DNA of 64,000 nt, taken from positions 14,177,167 through 14,241,166 of the forward strand of contig OX326956.1 of the NCBI GenBank assembly GCA_946800325.1. The letters are read 5' to 3'. A model generated the notes under the pieces. That model was not told the DNA's origin and made no database searches. It worked only from the letters and a program-made list of their open reading frames with translations. Shown here piece by piece: positions 1 through 12,649 of this stretch. The stretch's first letter is position 1, and the number at the start of each line of letters is the position of its first letter. Position numbers and translations under genes: made by a program. The DNA is from Luzula sylvatica (taxonomy: Eukaryota; Streptophyta; Magnoliopsida; Poales; Juncaceae).

Positions 1-1170
1 AATCTTTTGAGAATGAAAAATCATTTTTTTTATAAGTTCAAACCGAACTTTACGGAATAAAGAAAAATTCAGGAACCCAAAACCTAATTACAACTGAAGA
101 ATACGAACATGAAGTCCCTGTTTATATATCGGAGATGACATTCTTTGTCTGTTTTAACCCAGAAATTTAACTATCTTTTGAGTAACGATGTCTGCAAATG
201 GCACGGTGAATCCCTGCGCGATAACCCATAGTAGCAAACACTAAATCCCGCATTCTACATGGGTCTCGTCTTTGGGTTTACAATTACTATAAGATAAGAA
301 CTCCACTAATGTAATTCTTATATTTAGTTTATTTTCTTATACTAATATTTCACACAAACAAAAACAACCCACAAATGCAAAATTCTGAAAAAAAAATGAA
401 AATGCCCAATACATCACTAAACTAGAATTGAAATCCTTAGAGAAAGAGAAGAACCGATTTCCAAATTTGCAAGTTCATTTGATATGAATGATTAAAGGGT
501 ATGCGGAATTGGTTATGTTTCACGTGAAGAAAGGGTTAATTTTGTTTGAGATGTATCAGTTTCATTTGGCGACAGTAATATAACCGCAGATTCAAGCGAG
601 TATTTTTCATAATTTCTCTAATTGCTTTTCCTAGTGATGTGACATCCAAATTTGTTCATCAATTTTGATTATATTTCCACGAATTAACATGCAGGACCCA
701 TATGAAAGACTATGAATAAGCCATGAGACATCAATCATCATCAGAAAAAATCCAAGCCTCTCGAAACTTCTTAACAAAGAAATACTCGAATCACAAGTCA
801 AGTGTCAACGCAATCGAATCGACCATCACATGATCATGATGCGATCCTTATTCAAGAGCAAAAACCTAAATTTTTATCGCGAGTAGACCTTGATAAGAAT
901 TTCAGAGAGGCCTTGGAATTCAAGTTTCTCAATTTATATCGCGAGTAGATTCGGAACCCGTCCAGAAAGGTTATTTGGAAGAATGCAATCGATTTTATTA
1001 TGGTTTGTTTTGGGGGTATTATGATCCTTGGAAACTTTTCTCGAGCACCGCCGATTGTTCCCCGGACAAAAAATCTTTTCAACTGATTGTCGCAATGATT
1101 TGCTTATGTACCGTAAATCTTGGCATACCAATCAAGTTCCTTTTGTTGATTTTTGGTCATCAACCATGAT
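1..1170 (+). repeat. Module A, left copy (gene-fragment-like dispersed repeat)
   Basis: Seen: this stretch aligns, with about 15-25% divergence by eye, to 55571-58075 in the same orientation, including shared blocks beginning AATCTTTTGAGAA and AACCTAATTACAACTGAA and a block ending near GGGGGTATTATGAT. A short coding-like segment around 740-830 and its partner at 57760-57865 share a peptide of the type SSE-I-A-RNF-TK-YSNHK; both end at a stop, so this looks like a captured and decayed gene piece. I do not recognise the parent gene. The site near 500-512 is the empty version of the fold-back insertion at 57396-57565. The window cuts the module at its left edge. Confidence 0.6.
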
Positions 1171-4100
1171 TAACTTTTTTTTTTCCTAATTAACAAATTT
1201 ATGGGGTCCAAGAATCAAGTGTTAAATGCCAACCTATTCAATAAAATAGCAAGTTAACTCCGGGTATCTCATTTCATTGATCCACCAAATGGTAAATGGA
1301 CGTGATAATATATATTTTATATTTGTGTTTAGGCATGGATTTACTATAAGGATTCAATGGCTATTTAGTTTTATTGTTTCGAAAAGTAGTCTATATTATT
1401 TTTTTATTGAAACTAACTTCATATAGAATTTTTTTATCTTCAAAATAAATTTAGAAAATTTCTAGTAAAATTCATAATTGATTATTCATTATTTTCACGA
1501 TCTAGAACAAATTTACGTAGAAATCAGAGGAGACCATAGCATCTTCAATATAATTTATTTTTTTTGATTAATTGAGACGGGTTCTAAGCCCCGCACCCAA
1601 ACTATATTGATATATAGTTACAAAGTAATCATGCTATTTACAAAACATGGATTATAATTTTAGAAAGATAAATATGCAAAAATGTGAAAGGAGGAGGGGC
1701 AATGAACAGGAGGGCCCATATAAACTTTGATACATAGCATTGGCTATGTATCAAAAAAGTTCAACGAATTGCGTTGGATTGCCGGATGCATGTCCAACCA
1801 TTAGCTCTCGACAATTAATCCTACTATAATATTTTACAAACACTTTTCTTAATTTTTATTTTGCCACGTCAGATTTTTTTATCCCAGTCACGTTATTCCG
1901 GATTTCAAATAGTCGGTCAACTGTAATTAAATCTAGAATTGTCTCATCTCTTTCACTGCGTCTCCTCCTTCATACCTCACCTCTCACAGAAAAGTGCCAT
2001 GGAACAAGGCCTATCGTATACTTCGCGAGACTTCACGCCTCACTGAGAAGGAAAATTCCATCTCTGCCGCCTCTCGCAAGGAAGAAAGGTTCCTCTCTTT
2101 GACGCCTTGCACAGATGAAAAGCTCCCATCTCTTCACGCCTCGCACAGAAGGTAGTCTCCGTCTCTTCATTACGCCTCTCATAGAACATAACACCACCTC
2201 TTCTAAATATTCTAAACATAAGACTTCTCATCTCTTCACGCCTCAAGCCTCAAACCTTCTCTTCTAAATCGAGGAGAGTATGGATTCTGGAATTCGAGAC
2301 GAAACCAATTGCACACGACACGTAAGTAAACATTACTTAACGACTATATAATTTACATTCAAATTAAAAACAGGGACTCCTAATTTAATTTTTTGTAGAT
2401 AGGTCAATCCAATGTGTTGATTTATAGAAAAAATATTGAAAGTTATTTTCATAAGCAATTACGAATTAAAATTTGAAATACTTTGAGCTGTAATTGCTCC
2501 ATTTGTTTACGCTCGAACATTTTGACATCCCGCAAGAATTAGAATATCTCTGAGTCATGGCTAAGCTCTAAAATATAGTGTGTGTCGAATTTATCTGACT
2601 TCTGATTTTCTTTTTTGGGAAACCAAAGTAACACTCTTACATTTCATTTTACAACCTTGATTAAATTATTAATTCATCTAAAAAAGATTGATTTTTTAAC
2701 GGATAGAGTACTGAAACGGATCAAGAAAGCAATTTGTTTTTCATTTTTGTTTTTTCATTGATATTATAAAAGGTTAAAGAGGATAGTTTAGAAAGAAAAA
2801 AAAGTATGGTTTTCTATAGGTTAATTCTGAAACAGCAAATAATTGAAGTGTTATCACCAATTTTATATTTTCAGGTTTAAAATTTTTTGTCTTGCATTTT
2901 TCAAGGCTATATCCCATATTTTCGATCTTTACAAGACTGTTTTGGAATTTTTGTGTTTTAAAGAATATATTTGATATTTTTGGATCCTAAAACAACATTT
3001 CTTAAAGTTTCAACTTTTCGAGAGGTCTGTTTAATTTATTTTGAATTATTATATGGGTATTTTTTATATTATTCTGCTTTTAGAGGGGTATATATTTTCA
3101 TATTTTACTAAGTTTATAGGTCTGTTATTTTCGCATTTGTGAGTTTTAAAGGATTTTGTGCAATTTTTATGATTTCTGAAATTTCAATTTTTAAAAGGGT
3201 TTATTCCAAATTTTCAGTACTGATTGAGTTTTTATTTAAATTACCAATATTAGTTTTTTCCAATTTTCGCAATTTTAAGGGTATTTCTTAATTTTCAGCA
3301 TCATTTAGGAGTATTCGGAAATTTTCTTTTATTTCTATTTTCGGAATTTTAAATGTATTTTTTTTAAATTTCAGCATTTATAGTTTTTTTTTTCTTGTGC
3401 AAAAAGTTTGGATTGTTGGGAAATTAAGACAATTTTTAGATATTCGAGGGGGTCATCTGCACATTTGTAAAACTAAATTTATTTGTGCACAATTTATTTA
3501 TTTTGTGGGTACATATGTATTTAGGATATTTTAATAAATTGACGAAATCTTCAATTCTTTTTGGCAATTTTCAACATTTAAAAGGCTCTTTTGAAATTTT
3601 CAGGAATATTTTGGTTTTTATTTTACAAAAACTCACAATTTTTTTTCTTTCCGAATTTCAGCGATCTAATGTTACTTTATGCTATTTTCAGCATTTAGGA
3701 GGTTTTTGGTTTAAAGAGAACATTTCAGCATTTATCATTACGAAATGATAGATATCTAGAAACAAGATTTTTTCAGATCCATCTCTCTCAAATAAAATAG
3801 TGAAGAAAAAGATGAATCAAGGATGAAAATGAAATTAACGACGAAAATCAATTTATCCGGCCAGTTAACAATGAGTCGTTCAAAATTATGACAAATCAAA
3901 AATAAAGAAATGAATGCTAAACATGAAATAAAATGAGAAAAAGACGAAGAAAAAATTATCACGAGTTTAGAAGAAATAGACTTGTATACCAGTGTTAAAG
4001 AGATATATTTACCTATTCTTTCAACTTTCAAGTAAATTATGGTACTTTATTTCATTTTTTTTAATAATTAATTAATATTCTCTTTGCCACTTCTGAGAAA

Positions 4101-4640
4101 AAAATAACAATCTTTTTTTTTCTTTTCAGGGCATAATGTATATATGACCATGAAGTCCTTCAAAAATCACTTAAATATTTTTTGTTGATTAAAGTTTTAT
4201 TGTTCATTTGCATATTTTATGATGAAATAAAATTGTTTTATGTTAAAAAAAAATAAGACATTTTGAAAGTTTATTATACTTTTTGAGTGTACATCATGAG
4301 TGGCATTTTGGAAAGAAGACAAACACATACATTTTGTGAGTGTATTTTATTCTGAAATTGTATTATATTTTGTGAGCGAATGTGATATGTGTGGCAACTT
4401 ATTCGAGTCAAATAACAGATTGTATAAAAGTAATTTGACATTCTTATTGTAACTTAGCTTGATTAACTGTTAGTTCATTAATTTTATTGTGTTTGGTATT
4501 GTTTCTATCGTCTAATAATACTTTGTTGGATGTATAACAATGATACATGATAAAACAAAAACTACATATTTTATGTAACATTTCTGTACGAATGTTAATA
4601 TCAAAATAATAATGATGATTATATAATTTTACTTAACAAT
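1171..4640. other. AT-rich intergenic DNA without a recognisable gene
   Basis: I see no gene here. 1960-2270 is a CT-rich degenerate tandem region with a recurring CACGCCTC / CACAGA / CTCTTC pattern. 2880-3720 is a very AT-rich, loosely periodic stretch with the recurring words TTTTCAGCATTTA and GGAATTTT, and it resembles the inverted 40.5-42.0 kb repeat region. Both look like old decayed repeats. Open frames here are chance frames. Confidence 0.45.
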
Positions 4641-4651
4641 CATATTAAACT

Positions 4652-4681
4652 CTTCGCAGCGAAGCGCGGGACTTTTACTAG
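4652..4681 (+). mobile_element. Helitron-like 3' terminus
   Basis: A short hairpin (CTTCGC-A-GCGAAG, 4652-4664) is followed after a GC-rich spacer by CTAG and a T (CTAG ends at 4681). Hairpin plus CTRR followed by T is the known 3' signature of Helitrons. The matching 5' TC end was not identified, so only the terminus is annotated. The element, if real, lies to its left. Confidence 0.45.
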
Positions 4682-5281
4682 TCATTGGTTAATATGTATC
4701 ATCATATCTCAATTTGTAGTTTGAAAGTTTTGATCTTGTTATTTTTTAACATATTTTATTTTCGATGTATTTTTTTTCACTGACTCGCATAAAATGATAG
4801 CTTTCAGTTTAGAATTATCTATTATAAATATTCAATAAATGTTAGAAAGATATATAATAAATTAATAAATTTTAGTATTTTAGTATCAACTTAATGGACT
4901 TTTGAAATTGGTAATTTTTGAAAGATGGGTGGTTGCATTATAAACATACTTATACTCGTTCACTAAATCTTTCATTAAATAAAAGGCACCACGAAATATA
5001 TAAATCATATATATATGGAGTTCAAATATTTGGCAGACAAGTACTCGTGAACTAGGAAGTCATATTATTACTATTTTGTTTGTTTTATTTTTTTGGTTTT
5101 TATGGACGAATAACTAATCGTAAATTCAAAAAGAAATAACCGCAGATTTTTTGGTTTTTTTTTTATTATCATGGACGCAAAAAAATAAAAGAAATAATAA
5201 TAATAATAATTTTTATTCACTTGATTATTTGTAATATTCATTTGATTTCATTATTTTATTTATCATATATATATATTTGAA

Positions 5282-5282
<1 letters not shown>
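4682..5282. other. AT-rich spacer, nothing recognised
   Basis: No gene, terminal repeat or tandem array could be identified in this AT-rich stretch apart from short AAT runs near 5195-5210. Confidence 0.4.

Positions 5283-5337
<55 letters not shown>
5283..5337 (+). repeat. (CA)n microsatellite
   Basis: About 27 uninterrupted CA units, immediately followed by a C-rich minisatellite. Confidence 0.95.
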
Positions 5338-5339
<2 letters not shown>

Positions 5340-5576
5340 CCCCGAGGCCCGGCCCCCCCTCCCCGGGCTGGACCCCCCCCCCCCCGCGAGGCCCCGACCG
5401 TTCTTCGGGCCGGACCCCCCCGCCCGCGAGGCCCCGACCCTTCTTCGGGCCGGACCCCCCCGCCCGCGAGGCCCTTCGGGCCGGACCCCCCCTCCCGAGG
5501 CCCGACCCCTCTTTGGGCCGGACCCCCCCTCCCGAGGCCGACCCCTCTTTGGGCCGGACCCCCCCCCGAGGCCGCA
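5338..5576 (+). repeat. C-rich GC minisatellite next to a Helitron remnant
   Basis: About 240 bp of very GC-rich DNA made of degenerate units of roughly 40-55 bp built on GGGCCGGACCCCCC, GCGAGGCCCCGACC and TTCTTCGGG. Runs of six to ten C occur in nearly every unit, so the minus strand carries serial G-runs with G-quadruplex potential. Base composition is utterly unlike the flanking DNA. It abuts a truncated Helitron end at 5577. Open frames across it are Pro/Gly/Arg-rich on either strand and are taken as artefacts. Confidence 0.85.
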
Positions 5577-6004
5577 ATTGCGCGGGATGTCTTTTTATAT
5601 AATTATTTAAATAGAATTAACGCGTGTGCGAATTGACGCGCATGCGTTTGAACTAAATTAATCTAATCATGACATATTTGCAAATATCATGATGCCAATA
5701 AATGCATAAGGTTCATGAAATTAGTCTATCACGTATATTATTTTCTGATATAATTTGTATAAATAGTATTTGTTCATGTGCTTCTAAAATCGATTAATAT
5801 AATCAAGATATATTCGCAAATTTTAATATGTATGTAAAATAGGAAAAAAAGACCAAAATGTAAAAAAGGACCAAAATGTAAGATAGGAAAAAAGGATCAA
5901 AATGTAAAAAAGGACCGAAATGTAAATAAAAAGGACCAAAATATAAAAAAACCCCTTGATGACGTGGAGGCTTAGAATTGCAAGAATTTTGTTTGATTTA
6001 TACA
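5577..6004 (-). mobile_element. Minisatellite Helitron, 3'-truncated copy
   Basis: Starts inside the GCAATTGCGCGGGA terminal hairpin that is complete at 39260-39282 and continues with the same sequence (ATATAATTATTTAAATAGAA). It has a short internal array of GACCAAAATGTAAA units at about 5840-5955 and ends with the shared block GACGTGGAGG...ATTTATACATAA. The hairpin's outer arm and CTAG end are missing, replaced by the C-rich minisatellite. It sits directly against the satellite at 6009, so it apparently inserted there. Confidence 0.6.
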
Positions 6005-6008
6005 TAAC

Positions 6009-8215
6009 TTATAATTTGAGGGAAACATGAAAATTTAGTATTTTGCTCGTTTTGTACATCAATTTTGGAATTTTCTAGAAAATATGATAAATTGATACTT
6101 CTTAAGATATTAGACTTCACTTTTTGTAATTTTGTGAAATTGAAAAAAAATAGAAATTATACATGTGTTAGACTTCAATTATAATTTTTTTTTTATGAAA
6201 ACAAGAAAAATACGTATTTTGCATGTTTTAGACATCAATTGTGACATTTTTCTAGAAAATATGATAAATTGATTTTTTTCAATGTAGTGACTTCAATTTT
6301 TTCATTTTATCGTAACTTTTTGAAAAGAATAAACTGTTGCATGTGGTAGTCTTCAATTAAAGATTTGTTGTGAGCAAAACATGAAGTTGAGAATTTTTCT
6401 CGCTTTAGATACCTATTTGGGAATTTTGCGCAAAATATGATAAATTTGTATTTTTGAAGGAATTAGACTTCACTTTTTGTAATTTTCCAAAGTTTTTCAA
6501 AACAATTTCAAATTTGGCATGTGTTAGTCTTCAAGTACACATTTTTTGTGGAATACATGAAAATGAAGTATTTTGCGCATTTTAGACATCAATTTTGGCA
6601 TTTTCTAAAATATATGGTAAATTGATATTTTTGAAGGTAGACTTCACTTTGTGGAATTTTGCCAAATATTTTGAAAAATAGAAATTTTGCATGTGCTAAT
6701 CTTGAATTATAGATTTTTGTGAAGAAAAAAAAGAAAATCATGTATTTTGCATGTATTAGACATCCATTTTGGAATTTTGTAGAGAAATATGATAAATTGA
6801 TTTTTTTAATATGTTTGACTTCAATTTTGTTCATTTTTTTGTAAAGTTTTTAAAAATACGAAATTTTGCATGTGTTAGTCTTCAGTTACACATTTTTTTG
6901 GAGAAAACATTACAATCAAGTATTTTGTATGATTTAGACATCAATTTTTGCATTTTCAAATAAATATGATAAATTGTTTTTTTTTAATGTGTTAGGCTTC
7001 AATTTTTTCATTTATCCGTAATGTTTTGAAAAAATATATTGAAAATTTGCATGTGTTAGTCTTGAATTATATATATAATATGGTAACTTCTAAAAAATTA
7101 AAATAAATTTTTGCATGTGGTAGTCTTCAATTAAAGATTTGTTGTGAGCAAAACATGAAATTAATAATTTTCTTGCTTTAGACACCTATTTGAGAATTTT
7201 GTACAAAATATGATAAATTCATATTTTTTAGGAATTAGACTTCACTTTTTGCAATTTTACAAATGTTTTCCGAATTTTTTTAAATTGTGCATGTGTGAGT
7301 CTTCAATCACAATTTTTTTCGGAAAACATGAAAATTAAATATTGTGCTCATTTTAGACATCAATTTTGTCGTTTTCTAAAAAATATGATAAATAGATATT
7401 TTTGAAGGTAGACTTCACTTTTTGCAATTTTGTGAATTTTTAATAAAATATATAATTATACATGCGTTAGTCTTCAATTATAGAATTTTTTTATGAAAAC
7501 AAGAAAAATACGTATTTTGCATGTTTTAGACATGAATTTTGGATTTAAAAAAAAAAATATGATAAATTGATTTTTAAATGAAGTGGACTTCAATTTTTTC
7601 ATTTTAGCATAACTTTATGAAATAAAATAAAATGTTGCATGTGTTAGTCTTCAATTTTGCAAATGTTTTTTAAAAATAATTAAAATTTGCATGTGTTAGT
7701 CTTCAATTACACATTTTTTGTTGAAAACATGAAAATTAAGTTTTTTTCCTCGTTTTAGACATCAATTTTCGCATTTTCTAAAAAATATGATAAATTCATA
7801 TTTTTGAAGGTATATACTTCCTGTTTTGTAATTTTTTGAAATTAAAAAATATATATATATATATATTATATACATGTGTTAGTCTTTAATTATAGAACTT
7901 TTTTATGAAAACAAGAAAAATACGTATTTTGCATGTTTTAGAAATCAATTTTGGAATTATTTTTTAAAAGTATGATAAATTAATTTTTTAAATGAAGTAG
8001 ACTTCATTTTGTTCATTTTAGCGTAACTTTTTGAAAAAAATAAAATTTTGCATTTGGTAGTCTTCAGTTAAAGATTTGTTGTGAGCAAAACATGAAATTG
8101 AGAAATTTTCTCGCTTTAGACACCTATTTGGGCATTTTGAACAAAATATGATAAATCGATATTTTTGAAGGGAGACTTCAATTTTTGCAATTTTGCAATC
8201 AAAAAAATTTGAAAA
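6009..8215 (+). repeat. Satellite array C, left copy (~178-bp monomer)
   Basis: About 12 degenerate AT-rich monomers. The anchor GACATCAATTTTGG, or its variant GACACCTATTTGGG, recurs at about 6055, 6229, 6410, 6585, 6768, 6937, 7178, 7355, 7529, 7757, 7940 and 8125, mostly 170-185 bp apart. Other recurring blocks are GCATGTGTTAGTCTTCAATT and AAATATGATAAATTGAT. The order of monomer variants matches one period of the ~1.07-kb higher-order repeat at 59.5-61.4 kb. No coding capacity. Confidence 0.8.
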
Positions 8216-9190
8216 TTGTTAGTACGTTCTACTTTTATTGATATATTTGTTAATAAATGTACAATTACTATGAAGATAAGAATCGAAAACAATGGAATTC
8301 TATATCTTAACATGTTCTATTAAGCTAATCTCACAGAAAAATTACATCCAACTAAAAATACAAAGCAAGAAAATAAAACTTGGAAAGTAGAATCGAGACA
8401 TGACTTCAAAGCTCGAAAACGAAATCCCGGTTATTGTATGAAGTTGGAATCCAGTCTTTGTAATCTCATAAAAGTAGAGTATATATATGTCCTCTCGAGT
8501 GTTCAGACAAACCCTCCTAGGGTTATTGCCGCCTCTTGCAAGCTACCCCCAAATTCCCCTCCTCTTCGATCTCTTCTTACATGCAAGCTTCGACCACCAT
8601 GGATCCGCCTTCTCTTCTCTCCTCTTCGCTCAAAAATCTGAGCAAAGCTTTCGATTCTCTGATACTATACTCCTCTTTTAGCTAGGTTGAAATCCCCCAT
8701 GATTGCTGAAATTGTTGCATCTTCATTTACGAGAGCTCCGACCTTCCTCCGTTCCATTGTACTTGCTTAAAGCTCGAGTTATCATGTTCGTCTCACCGGA
8801 GATTATCTCGATAAAGCTCCAGTGCTTTGAAAGAGTACGATAAGATGCAAAACGAAGAGGAGAAAAGGATCAAGGATCAAGAAATCAACAAGGTCGTTTG
8901 AATTTTCTTTTAGATCTATCCTCAATCAAGTCTATTTCAGTTCATATATTCGATATTAAGGTACGAATTGAAAAATCTCTATCATTTTTGTTTCAATTGC
9001 AGGCTGCGGCAATGGCAAATAATCGAGCTCAGAAACCTAGTTCTTGAGATGAAGATGAAATGGCCCCTACAATTTCTTTTCTTTTCCCTTTTTTCAAAAT
9101 AGCGATCAGTTTTCCTTTTTGATTTTACTGGTTTGTATTATTATTTACAGATCATATTTGCTATTTTCAGTTGTAATTATTTTAGTGATG
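8216..9190 (+). pseudogene. Module D gene-like fragment, left copy (unidentified)
   Basis: Seen: this segment is duplicated at 62816-63650 with few changes. An ATG at 8599 opens a short frame (MDPPSLLSSSLKNL..., 29 codons). Downstream, 8833-8892 encodes EYDKMQNEEEKRIKDQ... and ends at a possible GT donor (8893). A pyrimidine-rich tract and AG acceptor at 9001-9002 lead to a short last exon, 9003-9047, ending in TGA. The right copy carries an extra base in the equivalent exon that breaks the frame. Inference: a captured piece of a host gene (5' UTR, exons, one ~110-bp intron) carried by a larger repeat. I do not recognise the parent gene, and expression is doubtful. Confidence 0.4.
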
Positions 9191-10560
9191 TTCTTAATTA
9201 AGTTCCATTCACGTCATGATCTGTGATCCAGGTCTGGGACTTTATAAAGACCTTGTCGTGATCTGTGATCACAGTGATCTTGATATTTTGTATCCTTATA
9301 TCACGTGATAACAGTGGTCGTGAAATTTTTATCTTATATCACGTGATCACAATGATCGTGATTTTTTACCTTATCACGTGATCACCGTTGTTTTGTGATT
9401 TGTTACCTTATCTCACGTGATCACTGGGGTCGTGATTTTTTACCTTGTATCACGTGATCACAGTGATCGTGATTTTTACCTTATATCACGTGATCAGTCA
9501 TCGTGATCTTTTTACCTTATATCACGTGATCACAGTGAACGTGACTTTTTACCTTATCATGTGATTATAGTGATCTAACCTTATAGCACCTGATATTTTG
9601 TACCTTATCATCACGGCATCGTGGTTATCAAATCAGATGATCGTGATTTGACTTTGCCAGATTGTTATTTCGTCGGCCATGATCATCCGGATATTTGGTC
9701 AGATCTGTTGATCATTATCAGATTTTGTTCATAGATCAGGTTGGAACGTGGTCATCGTGATTCGTTCTGATCATTGTGATTCTTGATTCCCCGTGAATCG
9801 TGGGCCTCGTTGTCTTCGTGGTTCTTTTTTCACTGAATTCGTGGTCTTCGTGGTCATCGTGGTTCGATCTTTTCCATCACAGAAAGTGTTCTTCGTGGTC
9901 CGTCGTGATTCGGTCGTGGTTCGGTCGTGTCGTGCTTCATTCACTGACTGAGATTTTCGTTGTCTATCGTGATTCGGTCATGGTCCATCACCGACTGTTT
10001 TCGTGGTCCATCGTGATTCGGTCGTAGTCCATCACTGACTGATATTCGTGGTCCATCAGTCTGAATTGATGTCCATCGTGGTTCGGTTGAGGTCCATCAT
10101 AGAACGTGACCATCATGGTTCGGTCGAGGTCTATCATAGAACGTGACCATCGTGATTTGGTCTGGTTTTTCGTGGTTTCATGCATTCCCGATCCCTGATT
10201 TGTAGTCATCATCATAATTCGAGGTCATCGCGATCCCTGATAATCACGATTCAAGGTCATTATGATTCGTGGTCATCACGATCCCTAATAATCACGATTC
10301 GTGGTCTTCATGATACTGGAGTGATGATCAGTGATCATCATAACTGGTAATCGTGATATGTGATCTCTGCGATCAGAATCTGTGATCAGCAAACATTATC
10401 GTGTTTTGATGAATGGGATCTTGATCGCGATCCGGATCATGATAATCAATGGTGATCGTGATCCTGATCAAGAGAACCATCTGGATTGTGGTGATCGTGA
10501 TCCAGATCAGTGATCCTCGTTATATTTTATCTGATCACATGCTCTTTAGGATCTGATGAT
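9190..10560 (+). repeat. GATC/CACGTG-rich tandem array, left copy
   Basis: At 9240-9600 a unit of about 35-38 bp recurs about seven times, each with the 10-bp palindrome ATCACGTGAT followed by CACAGTGATCGTGAT and a T-rich spacer ending TTACCTTAT. From 9600 to 10560 the order decays into irregular CGTGATTCGGTCGTGGTCCA and GATCGTGATC words. A related array begins at about 63780 on the right. No protein is inferred. Confidence 0.85.
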
Positions 10561-11130
10561 CGTGATCTGAGCATTATCCTTATGGTTATCGTGATAATCT
10601 TATCTGATGATTAACCTTCCCTCTCCATGCTTATCGTCCTCCATCTCGATATCGATCTCGAATCTTTTCGTCCTCCATGTTTCTTCTCGGTTCATCTCAA
10701 GTGCTAGAAGAAGAAGAAGCTGCAGCTCCTGATCTCGTTAGAAGAAGATGAAGGCGATTTTGCCAAGGCTCAGCCGCAAGTACCAAAGCTAGTTAGTTCG
10801 CTGGGGAATCTCGAACCAGGCTTCATTCTGGCGATGCGCCCTCTCTTGAATCTGCATTTCTCCGATGCTCACTAGAACTCCCTCGGTAGTCCAGCCCTAG
10901 TCAAGCCAGATAAAGCGTCAGGAGGTCAGCTCTGGACATGGCAAGAAATCGACGAATGTACCAATTCTGTTTTCTTTCGAGCCATACGAAAACGGAGCTC
11001 GAAATAGAGAGAGAATTCATCTCGTTTCATGTGAGGTATCTATTTTCATTGCTGATTTTGATGGTCGAATTTCTTTGTCATTGGATTAATTGGAGACAAA
11101 ATATAATGGAATTCGATCAATTGTGACTGA
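10561..11130 (+). other. GC-richer, gene-derived-looking segment of module D
   Basis: Base composition shifts to that of plant exons, with AGAAGAAGAAGAAGCTGCAGC and CTCCATCTCGATATCG words, but no frame longer than about 60 codons survives and no domain is recognisable. Possibly another captured gene fragment belonging to the same large repeat as 8216-10560. The right-hand counterpart lies outside the window. Confidence 0.3.
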
Positions 11131-12649
11131 TATTTGGTCGACTACGGGTTCATTATGCTAAATTAGGGTTATTCGAGGTTGTATTAAGGTCAATTGAACT
11201 AATTAGGGTTAATTGGGGACAAATTAAAGTTAACTTTGGTTAATAATGGCTGTGTTAGGTTCAATTAAAGATACATTATGATTAATTAGGGTTATTCGAG
11301 GTTGTATTAAGGTCAGATGGATTAGTTAGGATTAAATTGAAGTGAAATGTGGATTAACCATGATGAATTAGTCTTGTTTCATGAAATGCATATAAGAAAC
11401 TACATTAAAGTTATATGATTTGTACTGAAATTAGCTTATTTTTCTCGTGTATTGTCGATTTTTACAGTATGTTTCGAGACAAAAAAGGGTGATGTTCTGA
11501 TGCTTAACCTGTTAATAATTAGAACATGAACAATTCAATTTTAATTTCATAGAAAAAGTTAAATCAATTGAACATTTAATCCTCATCAATCGAGCGCCAT
11601 TTTTACCCAATTTGAACTTAAATATTCCATTTAGCTGCCATTATGTAATTCATTTTTGCATTTTTACCCTTTGCTATTGTGAAACAGATTCATAACCAGG
11701 TGCAAAATAAGCCAAGTCGCAATTTTCATAAACGCCCCTCAAAGTAGAGAAATCATATTTACAAGAAACTCCGTTGAAGCTACTTTCAACTTGATCGCTA
11801 TTCATGGGGCCTTTCAAACTTACAACCCAGCGACGAGGTAAATTTTACATTTTTATCCCTCCTCTTTAATTTGTGGAAATTTCATTTTCAATCCCCGATT
11901 TTAAACAAACTGCCTGTGTTTTATTTTTCGTTTCAGATAATTATGATAGTACCATAGCAAAAAGTCGCTCAGAATATGGCGCAATTTTTCTGAAGAATAT
12001 TGGGCTTTTTCAAAATATTCAAAAACAATAGGGTTTTGTTTGTAAATTTCGTGACAATTATAATAAATGGTAACAAGTTAATAACAGATGATCTCTCATT
12101 TTCTCGGTAAATAAACAAATCAATCAAAACTTGAAGAATATTCGACCTGAGCCGAACCCCTTCATGGTGAGTGAACAGAATATTCCAAAAGATTCCTTAT
12201 TTTTTTTAAATGATAAATAAATTTAAAATAACTAAAATGCCCTTCAAATTTGAAGTAGGGATTCCAGCACGGCAGCGTAGTCGAATGAGGTACTGCCATT
12301 GACTACTTATCTCAAGGAAATATTTACATTTTTTTAATCTTTTATAGGAGGAGCTATCAAACTAGTTATATAAAAGTCTTGTTTGGATTCATAAACTATA
12401 AAGTGCGAATTTACAGAAAGGTCCCTGTGTTGGGAATTTTTCAGAAAGGTCCATGTGTTGTTGAGAATTGCAAAAAAGGACTTCTAACACTTGCTCCACT
12501 TTTTTCCGGTCTAATTTTTGAGTTTCACGAGAATTGAGGATTTTGTTCCAATTTGTAACAATGCAGGGACTTTTATGCAAAATGTGCAAAATTCCCTATT
12601 TCTGGACATTGATTGCTTTTTCAACTTTCTATATCTATCTTATTCTTTA
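11131..12649. other. Gene-free intergenic DNA
   Basis: No gene seen. A ~30-bp phrase around ATTAGGGTTATTCGAGG is present twice (near 11160 and 11287) in a weakly repetitive ATTAGGGTTAATT-type stretch. The remainder is ordinary AT-rich DNA up to the element starting at 12650. Confidence 0.4.

Noticed and set aside
5263..5636. Open frames of 104 and 119 codons over the CA/C-rich repeat
   Set aside because: Low-complexity Thr-His and Pro/Gly/Arg translation of microsatellite and minisatellite DNA; no gene signals.
9190..10560. Possible CRISPR-like array
   Set aside because: Plant context, no unique spacers of constant length, units merge and decay; a tandem repeat.
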